Part shown: positions 52,304 through 61,482 of the stretch, in pieces
Position numbering within the stretch: position 1 is the first letter of the stretch
Layout of the letters: each line of letters begins with the position of its first letter
Assembly (NCBI GenBank): GCA_050305515.1
Contig: JBNLFL010000013.1
Location: 28,805 to 92,804 of the forward strand
DNA from: JAFGUB01 sp050305515
GTDB taxonomy: Bacteria > Campylobacterota > Campylobacteria > Campylobacterales > Sulfurimonadaceae
Length of the DNA stretch: 64,000 nucleotides
Reading direction: 5' to 3'
Translations under genes and position numbers: made by a program
The notes under the pieces: generated by a model
Databases searched by the model: none
What the model was told of the DNA's origin: nothing
What the model saw: the letters and a program-made list of their open reading frames with translations, nothing else

Positions 52304-53503
52304 TTATGATGATATGTCATCCAGTTTGGCTTGAAGTTGCTCTGCTTTCACGGTGTTTCCTGTGGATTTGTGTAATGCAATCAGCTTCTCAAGCACGCGG
52401 ATGGTATCGGGATGTCCCGCTGGGAGCATTTTTTCGCGGATTTGAAGCACTTCGCTGTAGAGCGCTTCGGCTTTTTCCATCTCTCCCATCTCCTTGTAAG
52501 TCAAAGCCAGATTGGAGAGTGTTATCGCCGTTACGCTGTTTTTCCTTCCATACACATGTGTTTCGATATCAAGCGCACGGTTAAAATACTCTATTGCCTG
52601 ATCATATCGCTCCTGAATTCTATGCAAATCGGCTATGTTGTAGAGCGTCTGCGCTACTTTAGAGTGATTCATTTCCAGTGAATTTTCATAAATTTTCAAA
52701 GCGACCTGATAGTATTGCAATGCTTTTTCATAGTCGCCGAGTGAATGGTACGCCGCACCGATATTATTGTTGTCCTGACCGATATCTGGATGGTTGACGT
52801 GGAACACTTTGCGATCTATTGCCAACGCTTTTTGAAATTTTTCAAGCGCCACTTCATAATCATCCGTTTCAAACATCAGTTCGCCGTACGCTCCTAGTGT
52901 ATTGCTCAGCATCGTCTGACTATTGTCATCTTCCGGAAGCTTTTCATGAAATGCAACCGCTTTTTCAAAGGCGTCGCGCGCATCATCATAGTCACCGGTT
53001 TTTTTAAAGATTGATCCCAGATGTGCCCATACGTTGCCAAGATCAAAGTTATCCGGACTATCGGCACCTTCATAGATGGAAAGTGCTTCCCGGTAATAGG
53101 TGACTGCTTCAGAAAATCTATTCTGTTTTTGCCGTATATTGCCGATTACCAAAGCATTTTTTGCCATATCGCTATAGTCAGCCGTCGGGCTCTTTTTTTG
53201 GATGGCATAAGATTTCAGTGCTGTTTCAACCGCTTTTTCAAAAGCGTCATCGGCTTTGTAGAAAATGGCGAGGTTGGTGAGATAGGTTGCATATTCTTCC
53301 TGACTGCATCCCCCTTCTTCAGCCTTTTTGACGACCTTCTCCTGCAGTGTTACCGCCTGCGTGTATTTTCCTTTATTATACAGTACCAGCGCATCGCTGT
53401 TCATCTGCGACAGTGTTGAACCGTTTATGTTGCCAGAAAGTCCGTAGGCAAAAAAGAGCACAAAAAGTATGCCGGAAATCCACCATTGCATTTTTTTATT
53501 CAT
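52304..53503 (-). CDS. TPR-repeat protein with N-terminal membrane anchor
   Basis: The 399-residue protein starts with one hydrophobic segment (about 9-25), a signal anchor or signal peptide. About eight to nine tetratricopeptide repeats of the kinesin-light-chain style follow (ALVIGNIRQKQNRFSEAVTYYREAL, ALQYYQVALKIYENSL, QAIEYFNRALDIETHVYGRK). It is likely a periplasmic scaffold. No enzymatic domain. ATG 53503 follows AAAGGAAATTT. It is divergent from the gene at 53696. Confidence 0.82.
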   Translation of the reverse strand: MNKKMQWWISGILFVLFFAYGLSGNINGSTLSQMNSDALVLYNKGKYTQAVTLQEKVVKKAEEGGCSQEEYATYLTNLAIFYKADDAFEKAVETALKSYAIQKKSPTADYSDMAKNALVIGNIRQKQNRFSEAVTYYREALSIYEGADSPDNFDLGNVWAHLGSIFKKTGDYDDARDAFEKAVAFHEKLPEDDNSQTMLSNTLGAYGELMFETDDYEVALEKFQKALAIDRKVFHVNHPDIGQDNNNIGAAYHSLGDYEKALQYYQVALKIYENSLEMNHSKVAQTLYNIADLHRIQERYDQAIEYFNRALDIETHVYGRKNSVTAITLSNLALTYKEMGEMEKAEALYSEVLQIREKMLPAGHPDTIRVLEKLIALHKSTGNTVKAEQLQAKLDDISS

Positions 53504-53695
53504 AAATTTCCTTTTTCATTGAGCTTACCCTTTGCACCGAAACCGGTAACGCAATATATTATGGATTACTCATAGTAATTTTTATGTTATTTATAAGTAA
53601 TTTTATCGAATTTATAGTTTAATTCTCTTAAACGAATAGTGCTTAAAAGAGTTGTCAATGTGATGCTCAAACGCACTTTACAAAATGGAATATTC

Positions 53696-55093
53696 ATGAG
53701 AAACAGAATTTTCACCGTACTTCTGGCGCTCCATCTTTTTACAGGGCATTTTTGTTTTGGCATGGAACCGGAACTTTTAAAGCAGGCGGACGGCCTGAGC
53801 GATGCCCGTCCGGAAGAGGCGATAGCACTTTATAAAAAAGCGGTTGCTTCCATTGATGCCGAAGAAGAGTCTTATGACTACCTTTATGCCAATTTCAGAA
53901 TTTTGGAACTGCTGCTTAATGACGATACGGCGGTTGCTGAACAGACGCGCTATGCCCAAAAATGTCTGGAACATCTTGAAAGCGCGATTCAATCAGGTGC
54001 CATTATGCATTTTACGGATGTTGGACGTTTTGAAGAACATGTTATTGTCGTTGCGAGCAATGTCATGGCATGGAACATGATGCTTGAATCGGATGAGAGC
54101 GAAACGCTTGAAGAGGCGCTTGCCCTGACAGACCTGGGCATTGGCTACACCAATGAAACGGATAATCCGGAAATCTATGACACGAAGGTCAGAATACTGC
54201 TTAAACTCGGTCGAAGTGACGAAGCGTATCTGATTGTCAGGAAGGTTTTATCAGTTAACGCCTCTGTGCAGGATTTTGACGATATACGCAGCAGCGCGGC
54301 ATATAAAAAGTTCATATTGGAATTTCAAACGACGTTTACCGATGAAGAGAAACGTTTTTTGGAAAAGGCGGCGCGCATTGCGGAGAACCTGAGACACAAA
54401 ACGGCCATTGCAGCGCAGGTGCACATTCCCGAGAAAAAGATCATCACGGAAGCGGAAGCCAGAAAAAGGGGTTACGACATTTTGCGCCGTTCGGATGAAA
54501 ACGCCGTTTTGGTCTTTAAGGGCGATGTACATGTAAACGGCGATATTAACGGCGCATGGGTCACATCGCAATTAAAAGGAATGCAGTGGCGAAACCAGCT
54601 TTACAGTATCGTGATAGACGGGAATCTCGATATTAACGGCTCCCTCATCGACGATAACTATCTTGAATTGGCCGTTACGGGCAATCTGAACTGCGATTAC
54701 GTTTTCTCTTACAACGGATACATTACCATTAGCGGCAATGCTTTTGTGACTTACGGTATTTATGGCAAATACAATGACGGTTCTCTGGATATTTATGGAA
54801 AACTGCACACTCCTTATATTATTGCGGGCGACCATGCCATGCCCAGAGTTTCTGCGGATGAATTTATTTACATCGAAGGCTATGAGGGCATGGAATTTGA
54901 AAATCTCGGTATCGGAATGTCGCAGGGAAGCGGTTGGGGATGGGGATGGAACTATTTCGAACACCCGGAAAAGCTTCTCATTTCAGACGTGCTCAACAGT
55001 GACGGTTCCTTCTCGGAAGCAAAATTTTATGCGCTTGTCAGAGCGGGAAAAAACCCGTTTGTTGAAATTAAAACTAAAACGGCACAACAGTAG
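53696..55093 (+). CDS. Exported protein with helical N-terminus and beta-solenoid C-terminus
   Basis: The 465-residue protein starts at ATG 53696; earlier in-frame ATGs at 53639 lie before a good signal peptide (MRNRIFTVLLALHLFTGHFC). Residues 25-235 are TPR-like helices (EEAIALYKKAVASID, SDEAYLIVRKVL). Residues 265-430 repeat short strands (VFKGDVHVNGDINGAW, IVIDGNLDINGSLID, LAVTGNLNCDYVFSYNG, ITISGNAFVTYGIYGK), a solenoid like bactofilin or carpet-type coat proteins. A glycine-tryptophan patch GSGWGWGWNYF follows. No family is assigned with confidence. Confidence 0.6.
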   Translation: MRNRIFTVLLALHLFTGHFCFGMEPELLKQADGLSDARPEEAIALYKKAVASIDAEEESYDYLYANFRILELLLNDDTAVAEQTRYAQKCLEHLESAIQSGAIMHFTDVGRFEEHVIVVASNVMAWNMMLESDESETLEEALALTDLGIGYTNETDNPEIYDTKVRILLKLGRSDEAYLIVRKVLSVNASVQDFDDIRSSAAYKKFILEFQTTFTDEEKRFLEKAARIAENLRHKTAIAAQVHIPEKKIITEAEARKRGYDILRRSDENAVLVFKGDVHVNGDINGAWVTSQLKGMQWRNQLYSIVIDGNLDINGSLIDDNYLELAVTGNLNCDYVFSYNGYITISGNAFVTYGIYGKYNDGSLDIYGKLHTPYIIAGDHAMPRVSADEFIYIEGYEGMEFENLGIGMSQGSGWGWGWNYFEHPEKLLISDVLNSDGSFSEAKFYALVRAGKNPFVEIKTKTAQQ

Positions 55094-55153
55094 CGATACA
55101 ATGGCGTTGCAAAAAATACGCTGTTGCAAACGCCATCAAAAAAAGGAATCAGA

Positions 55154-55438
55154 ATGGTTCAGTATCTCTATGCGCTCTCCGTTGTCTCACGTGCCGGAAA
55201 TTCCATAAATAACGGCCTTTATAACGGTCTTTCCGATAAATCTGCCATGATTGCCGCCATCCGAAATATTGCAATGACCTATGATCCGGATTTTACGGAG
55301 AGTGTGGCAATGATTACATGTAATGTTGCGGAGCATCAGGGGACGGGCAGGCAGTTTCAGTTTTGTCGCACCTACATGGCCGGTTACCTTCCAAACTGCC
55401 TTGAAGAGGTGATTGCCGATCTCGAATCGGCGCTTTAA
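55154..55438 (+). CDS. Unknown 94-residue protein
   Basis: ATG 55154 follows AAAAAGGAATCAG. The protein reads MVQYLYALSVVSRAGNSINN at the start and has two Cys (ITCNVAEHQG and FQFCRTYM). No signal peptide or membrane helix. Not recognised. TTACATGTAA at 55314-55323 encodes the ITCN part, one of several places where the palindrome is read as T-C-N. It lies 60 bases after the solenoid gene and may share its transcript. Confidence 0.6.
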   Translation: MVQYLYALSVVSRAGNSINNGLYNGLSDKSAMIAAIRNIAMTYDPDFTESVAMITCNVAEHQGTGRQFQFCRTYMAGYLPNCLEEVIADLESAL

Positions 55439-55455
55439 GCGCGTTTTGCATTTTT

Positions 55456-56340
55456 CTACAAAAAGGCAAGCAGCCAGTTCAAAACCGGCAGCGTCAGAAG
55501 CGAAAGTATAATGCCGTAACCTACCAGTGCGGCAGCGAGTTCGGGTGCAAAGCCCGACGCCATCGCCAGTGCTCCGGCGGTGATCATCGGAGGCATTCCC
55601 GACTCCAGTACGGCGGTACGCAGTGCCAGCGGCTCGGAACCCGTGCCATAGAGTAGCAGCGCCGCAAGCAGCGGCATCAGCAGCAGTTTCACACCCAGTG
55701 CCTTGAAAAAAAGCGCTCTGTCAAAATCACCTTTCAGGCGCATCGAAAATCCCACGGAGATGAGCGCAAGCGGGACGAGCGTGTCGGCAAGCTGCGACAC
55801 ATAGGGCGTGAGTGTCGGCGGCAGCTCCCCGATGGCAAACGCCGCCAGCAGTGCGAGCAGCGGCGGAAAGAGCAGCACTTTTTGCACAAGTACGCCCCGG
55901 TGCAGCGGCGCGCTTTCAAAACGGGCAATAATCGCGCTGCCATAAAGCGAGAGAATCAAAAAGGTGCCAAACTGATCATACATCAGCACATAGCCGATGG
56001 CCTCTTCGCCAATCAGGGTCGAAATGACGGGAATGCCCACGAACGAGGTATTTCCCAGCGGCAGCACCAGCAGCAGGGCCGCGCGTGTTGCAGGCGGCTG
56101 AGTGCGGGTCATCCAGAGTACGACGGCAATGACGGGCGGCAGCAGCAGCCACGGGGTGAGCACGATCCAGAGCGCGGAGATGTCAAAATGGAGCGCGGGA
56201 ACTTTGAGCAGCACGGTGGCGGGCAGCGACACGTGAATAATAAAGAAGTTGAGGCTTTTTGCAAGATCTTCCGGCGCGCTTAGACGGCGCAGCAGGGCAC
56301 CGAGAAGCAGCAGGGCAATGATGTAGGCAAAGGACTCCAT
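55456..56340 (-). CDS. AEC-family (auxin efflux carrier-like) transporter
   Basis: The 294-residue inner-membrane protein has about ten helices. The N-terminal LLLGALLRRLSAPEDLAKSLNFFI, ALLLVLPLGNTSFVGIPVI and the C-terminal ESGMPPMITAGALAMASGFAPELAAALVGYG regions match the AEC family. Substrates of bacterial members include organic acids and amino acids; none can be chosen here. Convergent with the 94-residue gene. Confidence 0.85.
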   Translation of the reverse strand: MESFAYIIALLLLGALLRRLSAPEDLAKSLNFFIIHVSLPATVLLKVPALHFDISALWIVLTPWLLLPPVIAVVLWMTRTQPPATRAALLLVLPLGNTSFVGIPVISTLIGEEAIGYVLMYDQFGTFLILSLYGSAIIARFESAPLHRGVLVQKVLLFPPLLALLAAFAIGELPPTLTPYVSQLADTLVPLALISVGFSMRLKGDFDRALFFKALGVKLLLMPLLAALLLYGTGSEPLALRTAVLESGMPPMITAGALAMASGFAPELAAALVGYGIILSLLTLPVLNWLLAFL

Positions 56341-56401
56341 GACACTCCGTTAACTGATAACGCGAGTGTACTTCCCTGCGGCTTAAAATCTCTTCCCCTG
56401 C

Positions 56402-59038
56402 TTACATCAGCATAAAATAGATGAGATGCGCATGTTTGCCGTGCATGTATCCGTGTTCGCCTGAAGCACTGCTCGAAGCACCCTCCGAGGAGTTCTGGGC
56501 GCTGCCGGAGCTGTTGCTTCCGGTTCCCGCCGAGCTGTTTTGTGAAGAGGACGATCCCTCCGAACTACTTTGGTCAGAGCTGTTCTGGGCCGAACTGCTC
56601 TGGCTGCTTGCTTCTGAAGAGGTGCTCTGCGAACTGCTGCTGCCCGATACGACAGAGAGGTTGATACCGATGATAACCGGATCGTGATCGGAGGAGCGGA
56701 ACGGCCCGGCATCATAGTACTGGCTGATCTGCGTGGCGGATTTGTAGTTTTCATTGTAGTCAAGAACCGAAGGTTCGTCGGCATTGATATGCCAGTGGCT
56801 GATACCGCTGATTTTGCCGCTGAGCGCCGTTGTGGCAAGCGCGTGGTCGAGGTAGCCGATCTGCCCGTTGAAAACATAAGAGTAAGAGGCGTCGCCGTGG
56901 AACTCTTTGTTAAGATCCCTGAATCCGGCGTTTTTGATTGCGGTAACGGGATCTTCCATGGCGTAGGCATTCAGGTCGCCGATAACGAGAATATTGGACT
57001 CATCCGGGTATTCAGTGCCAATAACGCTCATCAGTTCGGTTGCCGCAGCCGTGCGCGTCAGGTTGCAGTTGCCCTGTCCGTCAAGCACGTCGGGGTCGCT
57101 CAGACTGTTACAGTCGCTTCCTTTCGATTTTAAATGGTTGACCGAAACACTCACATGTTCGCCGGTATCGATGTCAATGAAGGTCTGAATCAGGGTCGGA
57201 CGGTTCTTCTCAACACTGTCGAGATAGGCGGCAACGGTTTTGCCCAGAGTCAGCACGGAAGGTTTGTAAACAAGCGCCACCTTGATGGCATCCGTACCCA
57301 GCGCGTTGGTTGTCGCCGTGCGCGTATCGGCATCGATATAGGCATAGGTGCCTTCGCCGGCCAGATTGTTAAGCCCGTCCACAAGGTCGGCCAGAGCGCT
57401 TTGCGCATCGTAACCGTCGTTTTCCATCTCCATCAAACCGAAAATATCGGCATCGATGGCGTACATGGCATTAATGATCTTCTCCCGCTGGCGCGTGAAC
57501 TCCTCCGCACTCTCCGCACCGCGGCAGTCCATGGCGGCACCGCTGACACCGCCCGTACAGCCGCTGAAAGTATTAAAATAGTTCAGGACGTTGAAACTGG
57601 CCACTTTGAGATTGCCGCCGACGCTTTGCGGTGCCGGTTCACGCGGATTGTCCGATGTGCCAAAAGAGAGCGACTCCGTAGGCTGAATGGTGTAGAGGTT
57701 ATAGGCGTAGTTCAGACAGCCGCTGATGCTCGCAATGGTGTAACCGCTTCGCAGGGTGTTGGCGGCACTGAGCTCGCCGTCGGGGTGAATGAGCGGGTCG
57801 GGATTTTGCGCGCTCTGTCCGTCATCGACCAGAAGGGTGCGCTTTTGCAGCGTTTCAAGAAACGCCGAATATCCTGAAACGTCGGGGGTATTGTTGTGCG
57901 TAAATTGCATCGGACGTCCTCCGGATGCGACGGTGATCTGCCCGTAACGGCCGAGCTGGTAGTTTTCTGCAACGGACAGACTTCCCTGTTGGGCCGTGGC
58001 GGTGACGCGCATGCCTTCAAACGCTTCAAGATCGCTGAGTGCGTTTACCGGCAATTGGATGTTTGCCGGGCTCGGCAGCGCATTGCCGGAGCTGATGACG
58101 GTGACTGCCGTCACGGAGGTGATCTCCGTCATATTGTAATATTCGCTGACGGTGCCGCTGACGCGTACCAGGTCGCCGACGCTGACATCGGTGGCTTTAC
58201 ATGTAACGCTGGAGCAGTAAATCAGAACCCCTTCTGAAGTGTTGAGGTCCGCATCGATGTCGGCATCCTCTTCCTGCACGAAATAACCGCTCATACCGGG
58301 AAAGTCACCGACCACGACGGCTTCGATTGTAACACTCGCCCCGTTCATGGCGGAAACATCGTCGCTGCCCTGAATATCGTGAATCAGCGAAACGGCTGCA
58401 ACGGAACTGGAAGAGGAACTGCCTGCCTCGGATGAAGCGGAGGCATCGGAAGAGCTTGAAGCCGCCTGCGCGCATCCGTCGGCACTGTGGCTGCCGAGAT
58501 AGGAGAAGGTGTCTATGGCATAGGTATCCCATTCGACGAAGGGGTCGAAAGCGTCATCCGCTGTCGCATCGCCGTTGCTGACGCCGCTTTTTCGAACCAG
58601 AGTCTGGTTTTGCGTACTGACTCCATTAGCGCTCCATGCGCTGCCGGGGTCTTCGCCGACTTTGCCGAACGCATCGATGAGTGTGCCGTTGTGTTTGAGC
58701 AGCAGCGTGTCATCGCCGTTATAGTTGGCAACGCCGCTTGTGGCATCTGCAACATTTTGAATATCGGCGACTGCACTGGAGTTTGCAATGACATAGACAT
58801 CGCCCGAAGCGAGCGTGCCCGAGAGTGTCAATGTCGAACCGGCGGATGATGCCCCGTTGGAGTAGATCTCGACGCTGTAGGTACTCAGGTCGATTCCCGA
58901 AGCGGTGGGATTGTAGATTTCTACCGCTTTATTATTGGAACTTCCTTCGATGTATTCTGAAAAGAACAGATCGTCGCAGTTCGCAAACAGTGTGCTGCTA
59001 AGCCCGAGTACCATAACGGCGGTGGATATGTAACGCAT
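56402..59038 (-). CDS. Secreted ExeM/NucH-type endonuclease with LTD and Ser-rich tail
   Basis: The 878-residue protein starts at ATG 59038 (AAAGG upstream; the 59086 start is too early for the signal peptide). A lamin-tail domain spans about 20-170 (DLFFSEYIEGSSNNKAVEIY). A Ser-rich linker precedes an OB-like ExeM domain (VTIEAVVVGDFPGMSGYFVQ). The EEP nuclease spans about 475-800 (VASFNVLNYF, GLMEMENDG, VNHLKSKGSDC, VIGDLNAYAMEDP, RSSDHDPVIIG). A second Ser-rich run and a hydrophobic end (HLIYFMLM) close it. It probably degrades extracellular DNA for nutrients or biofilm turnover. Confidence 0.88.
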   Translation of the reverse strand: MRYISTAVMVLGLSSTLFANCDDLFFSEYIEGSSNNKAVEIYNPTASGIDLSTYSVEIYSNGASSAGSTLTLSGTLASGDVYVIANSSAVADIQNVADATSGVANYNGDDTLLLKHNGTLIDAFGKVGEDPGSAWSANGVSTQNQTLVRKSGVSNGDATADDAFDPFVEWDTYAIDTFSYLGSHSADGCAQAASSSSDASASSEAGSSSSSSVAAVSLIHDIQGSDDVSAMNGASVTIEAVVVGDFPGMSGYFVQEEDADIDADLNTSEGVLIYCSSVTCKATDVSVGDLVRVSGTVSEYYNMTEITSVTAVTVISSGNALPSPANIQLPVNALSDLEAFEGMRVTATAQQGSLSVAENYQLGRYGQITVASGGRPMQFTHNNTPDVSGYSAFLETLQKRTLLVDDGQSAQNPDPLIHPDGELSAANTLRSGYTIASISGCLNYAYNLYTIQPTESLSFGTSDNPREPAPQSVGGNLKVASFNVLNYFNTFSGCTGGVSGAAMDCRGAESAEEFTRQREKIINAMYAIDADIFGLMEMENDGYDAQSALADLVDGLNNLAGEGTYAYIDADTRTATTNALGTDAIKVALVYKPSVLTLGKTVAAYLDSVEKNRPTLIQTFIDIDTGEHVSVSVNHLKSKGSDCNSLSDPDVLDGQGNCNLTRTAAATELMSVIGTEYPDESNILVIGDLNAYAMEDPVTAIKNAGFRDLNKEFHGDASYSYVFNGQIGYLDHALATTALSGKISGISHWHINADEPSVLDYNENYKSATQISQYYDAGPFRSSDHDPVIIGINLSVVSGSSSSQSTSSEASSQSSSAQNSSDQSSSEGSSSSQNSSAGTGSNSSGSAQNSSEGASSSASGEHGYMHGKHAHLIYFMLM

Positions 59039-59295
59039 GCATGACCTTTTGTGCAGTGTAAATTGAAGTGCGATCTTAGATAACATTCATAACGATCCCG
59101 ATACGGAAAATGGTGAAAATCAGAAAAAATGTAATACGAATGAATCGAAAATGTTATGTTTGTGCACGCTTCATGAAGGTGGCAAGTTTCTAAAACTTCT
59201 CTTAAAATGACCTATTAGCCGAAAGTTGGAGAGAATACTTAACGATTCTCGATGCAAGATTTGTTACAATGTCCGCCCAAATATAAAGGAACAAG

Positions 59296-61089
59296 ATGCG
59301 AAAAAGCATAATGGCGATACTCCTCGGTACGGTACTTTTTGCCGGAATGCCAAAATTTTTGATGCCTGATGAGGCGTTTATTCCTTCCGTTAAAATCAAT
59401 GACAAACAGCAGGCGGAACTGACCATTACCCTTGCGGATGGCATCTATGTCTATGAAGAAAAAGTGCTCGTGCACGATGCCGATGCCAATGACGGCATCA
59501 GTATTGTCGCGGTGCACAAGCCCGAAGCACACGATCATGACGGTGAAATGGCGTACACGCAATCTCCCACGATTACCGTTGATCTTGCACGTGAGGAGGG
59601 CATCAGCGGCACGGTCCCTATCAAGCTCAAACTTGCCTATCAGGGCTGTTCCGAGCAGGGGCTTTGCTATGAGCCGATTGAGAAGATCATGGAAGTGAGT
59701 GTTGACGCCGACACGCTTGCAACCGCTGCGACGGCAGCTTCGAGCGCTCCGGTTTCTACACCGTCCACAAGTGCTGCGGCATCCGAACCGCTCTCCGAGA
59801 GCGACACCATCGCCGCGACGCTCAAAGAGGGGAACATCGCCTTCATTTTGCTCACCTTCCTTGGTTTCGGGTTTCTGCTGGCGCTCACACCCTGCGTATT
59901 CCCCATGATTCCCATTCTCTCTTCGGTCATCGTGGCCCAGGGCGAGAACATTACCACCAAAAAAGCGTTTCTGATGTCGCTGGTGTACGTACTGGCCATG
60001 GCCGTGGCGTACACGATTGCGGGAGTACTGGCGGGGCTTTTTGGCGCAAACCTTCAGGCCGCCTTTCAGACACCGTGGGTGATTGTCGTTTTCTCGCTTA
60101 TTTTCGTAGGCCTTTCGCTCTCCATGTTTGATTACTACGAACTGCAGATGCCGCATTTCGTGCAGTCGCGTCTTAACAGCGTGGGGCAGGGTAAAGGCGG
60201 TTTCCTCGGTGTGGCGCTCATGGGCTTTTTCTCGGCGCTCATCGTCGGACCGTGCGTCGCGGCGCCACTGGCGGGCGCGCTTATCTACATCGGGCAGACG
60301 GGTGATGCCGTTTTGGGCGGCATGGCGCTTTTTGCACTCTCCATGGGTATGGGGCTGCCGCTGCTTCTGGTGGGAACGAGCGCAGGCAAGTTCATGCCAA
60401 AACCGGGTGTCTGGATGGATGCCGTCAAGTCCGTCTTCGGCGTCATGCTGCTGGGTGTTTCCATCTGGATGATCAGCCGCATTCTTCCCGAGCCTATCAC
60501 GATGCTGCTGTGGAGTTTCCTGCTCATTGGCACCGCGGTGAACATGGGCGCATTCGAGTCGGTGCGCAGTGAGTGCCCGCGCTGTCCCAGAGCGATTACC
60601 AAGTCGATAGGTATTGTCATCTTCATGTACGGCGCGGCGCTCTTTTACGGGGGGATCAGCGGCGCGACCAACCCGCTTGACCCGCTTGAAAGATTCAGGG
60701 CGTCCACCCAGCTTGTCGCTGCGACGGTGGCTCCCGAGGCAACGTTTCAGAAAGTGACCTCCATAGAGGAGCTTGATGCCATCCTCGAGGCTTCCAAAGG
60801 CAAAAAAGTGCTGCTTGATTTCTACGCGGACTGGTGTGTTGCCTGCAAGGAGCTCGAACACAACACCTTCAGCGACGCGAGCGTCAAAGCCAAAATGGCT
60901 GAATTTGTTCTGGTTCAGGCCGATGTCACCGCCAACAGCGAGAAGGAGAAGGCGCTGAGTAAAAAGTATGGTGTTTTCGGCCCTCCGGCGCTCATCTTCT
61001 TTGACGCTTCGGGCAAACGCATCGCGGGCAAAGAAATTGTCGGCTATCAACCCCCCGAGCCGTTTTTGCAACATCTTAATTCACTCTAG
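59296..61089 (+). CDS. dsbD: Thiol:disulfide interchange protein DsbD
   Basis: The 597-residue protein has a signal peptide, then a periplasmic alpha domain with Cys pair in GCSEQGLCYEP. Eight membrane helices carry LTPCVFPMIPILSS and GPCVAAPLAG. A C-terminal thioredoxin domain carries CVAC (DWCVACKELEHNTFSD). It carries electrons from cytosolic thioredoxin to periplasmic thiols and would feed the thioredoxin encoded next and perhaps the sox and cytochrome redox proteins. A 611-residue antisense ORF is a shadow. Confidence 0.94.
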   Translation: MRKSIMAILLGTVLFAGMPKFLMPDEAFIPSVKINDKQQAELTITLADGIYVYEEKVLVHDADANDGISIVAVHKPEAHDHDGEMAYTQSPTITVDLAREEGISGTVPIKLKLAYQGCSEQGLCYEPIEKIMEVSVDADTLATAATAASSAPVSTPSTSAAASEPLSESDTIAATLKEGNIAFILLTFLGFGFLLALTPCVFPMIPILSSVIVAQGENITTKKAFLMSLVYVLAMAVAYTIAGVLAGLFGANLQAAFQTPWVIVVFSLIFVGLSLSMFDYYELQMPHFVQSRLNSVGQGKGGFLGVALMGFFSALIVGPCVAAPLAGALIYIGQTGDAVLGGMALFALSMGMGLPLLLVGTSAGKFMPKPGVWMDAVKSVFGVMLLGVSIWMISRILPEPITMLLWSFLLIGTAVNMGAFESVRSECPRCPRAITKSIGIVIFMYGAALFYGGISGATNPLDPLERFRASTQLVAATVAPEATFQKVTSIEELDAILEASKGKKVLLDFYADWCVACKELEHNTFSDASVKAKMAEFVLVQADVTANSEKEKALSKKYGVFGPPALIFFDASGKRIAGKEIVGYQPPEPFLQHLNSL

Positions 61090-61098
61090 GAGCCTCTT

Positions 61099-61482
61099 TT
61101 GAAACTTTTGATCATCTGGATGCTGGCCGCTGCAGCACTCTTTGCCAACGTTACCCATGCCAAGAACTACAAAGCCGCGCTCGAACAGGCTGCGGCTGAA
61201 AAGAAAATGGTTATGGTCATGCTCACCCGCGAGGGGTGTGATGCCTGCTGGTACATGGAAAACGTGGTGTTTGAAGATAAGAAGATTGAAGAACTGCTGA
61301 ACAAGGACTTCGTCGTGCTGATTCTCGATATTCACAACGACAACCTGCGCTCGCTTGATTACATCGGCACCCCGACCTTTCACTTCCTTACCGAAAAAGG
61401 GTACAAACGCTACCGCCTTGACGGTGCGGCCAATGTCAAGGATTTCACCGACGTGCTCGCCGAAGCGCTCAAAGCGCGCTGA
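61099..61482 (+). CDS. Periplasmic thioredoxin-fold protein (CDAC)
   Basis: The 127-residue protein has a signal peptide (about 1-20) and a DUF255/SoxW-like thioredoxin core with MLTREGCDACWYMENVVF (CDAC) and cis-Pro region IGTPTFHFL. It closely resembles the protein at 12920-13303 in size and layout, so the two are probably paralogues. It starts 10 bases after dsbD, making it a likely DsbD client. Confidence 0.85.
   Translation: MKLLIIWMLAAAALFANVTHAKNYKAALEQAAAEKKMVMVMLTREGCDACWYMENVVFEDKKIEELLNKDFVVLILDIHNDNLRSLDYIGTPTFHFLTEKGYKRYRLDGAANVKDFTDVLAEALKAR

Noticed and set aside
59239..61074. 611-residue ORF antisense to dsbD
   Set aside because: Arg/His-rich shadow; dsbD on the other strand has all its Cys motifs.
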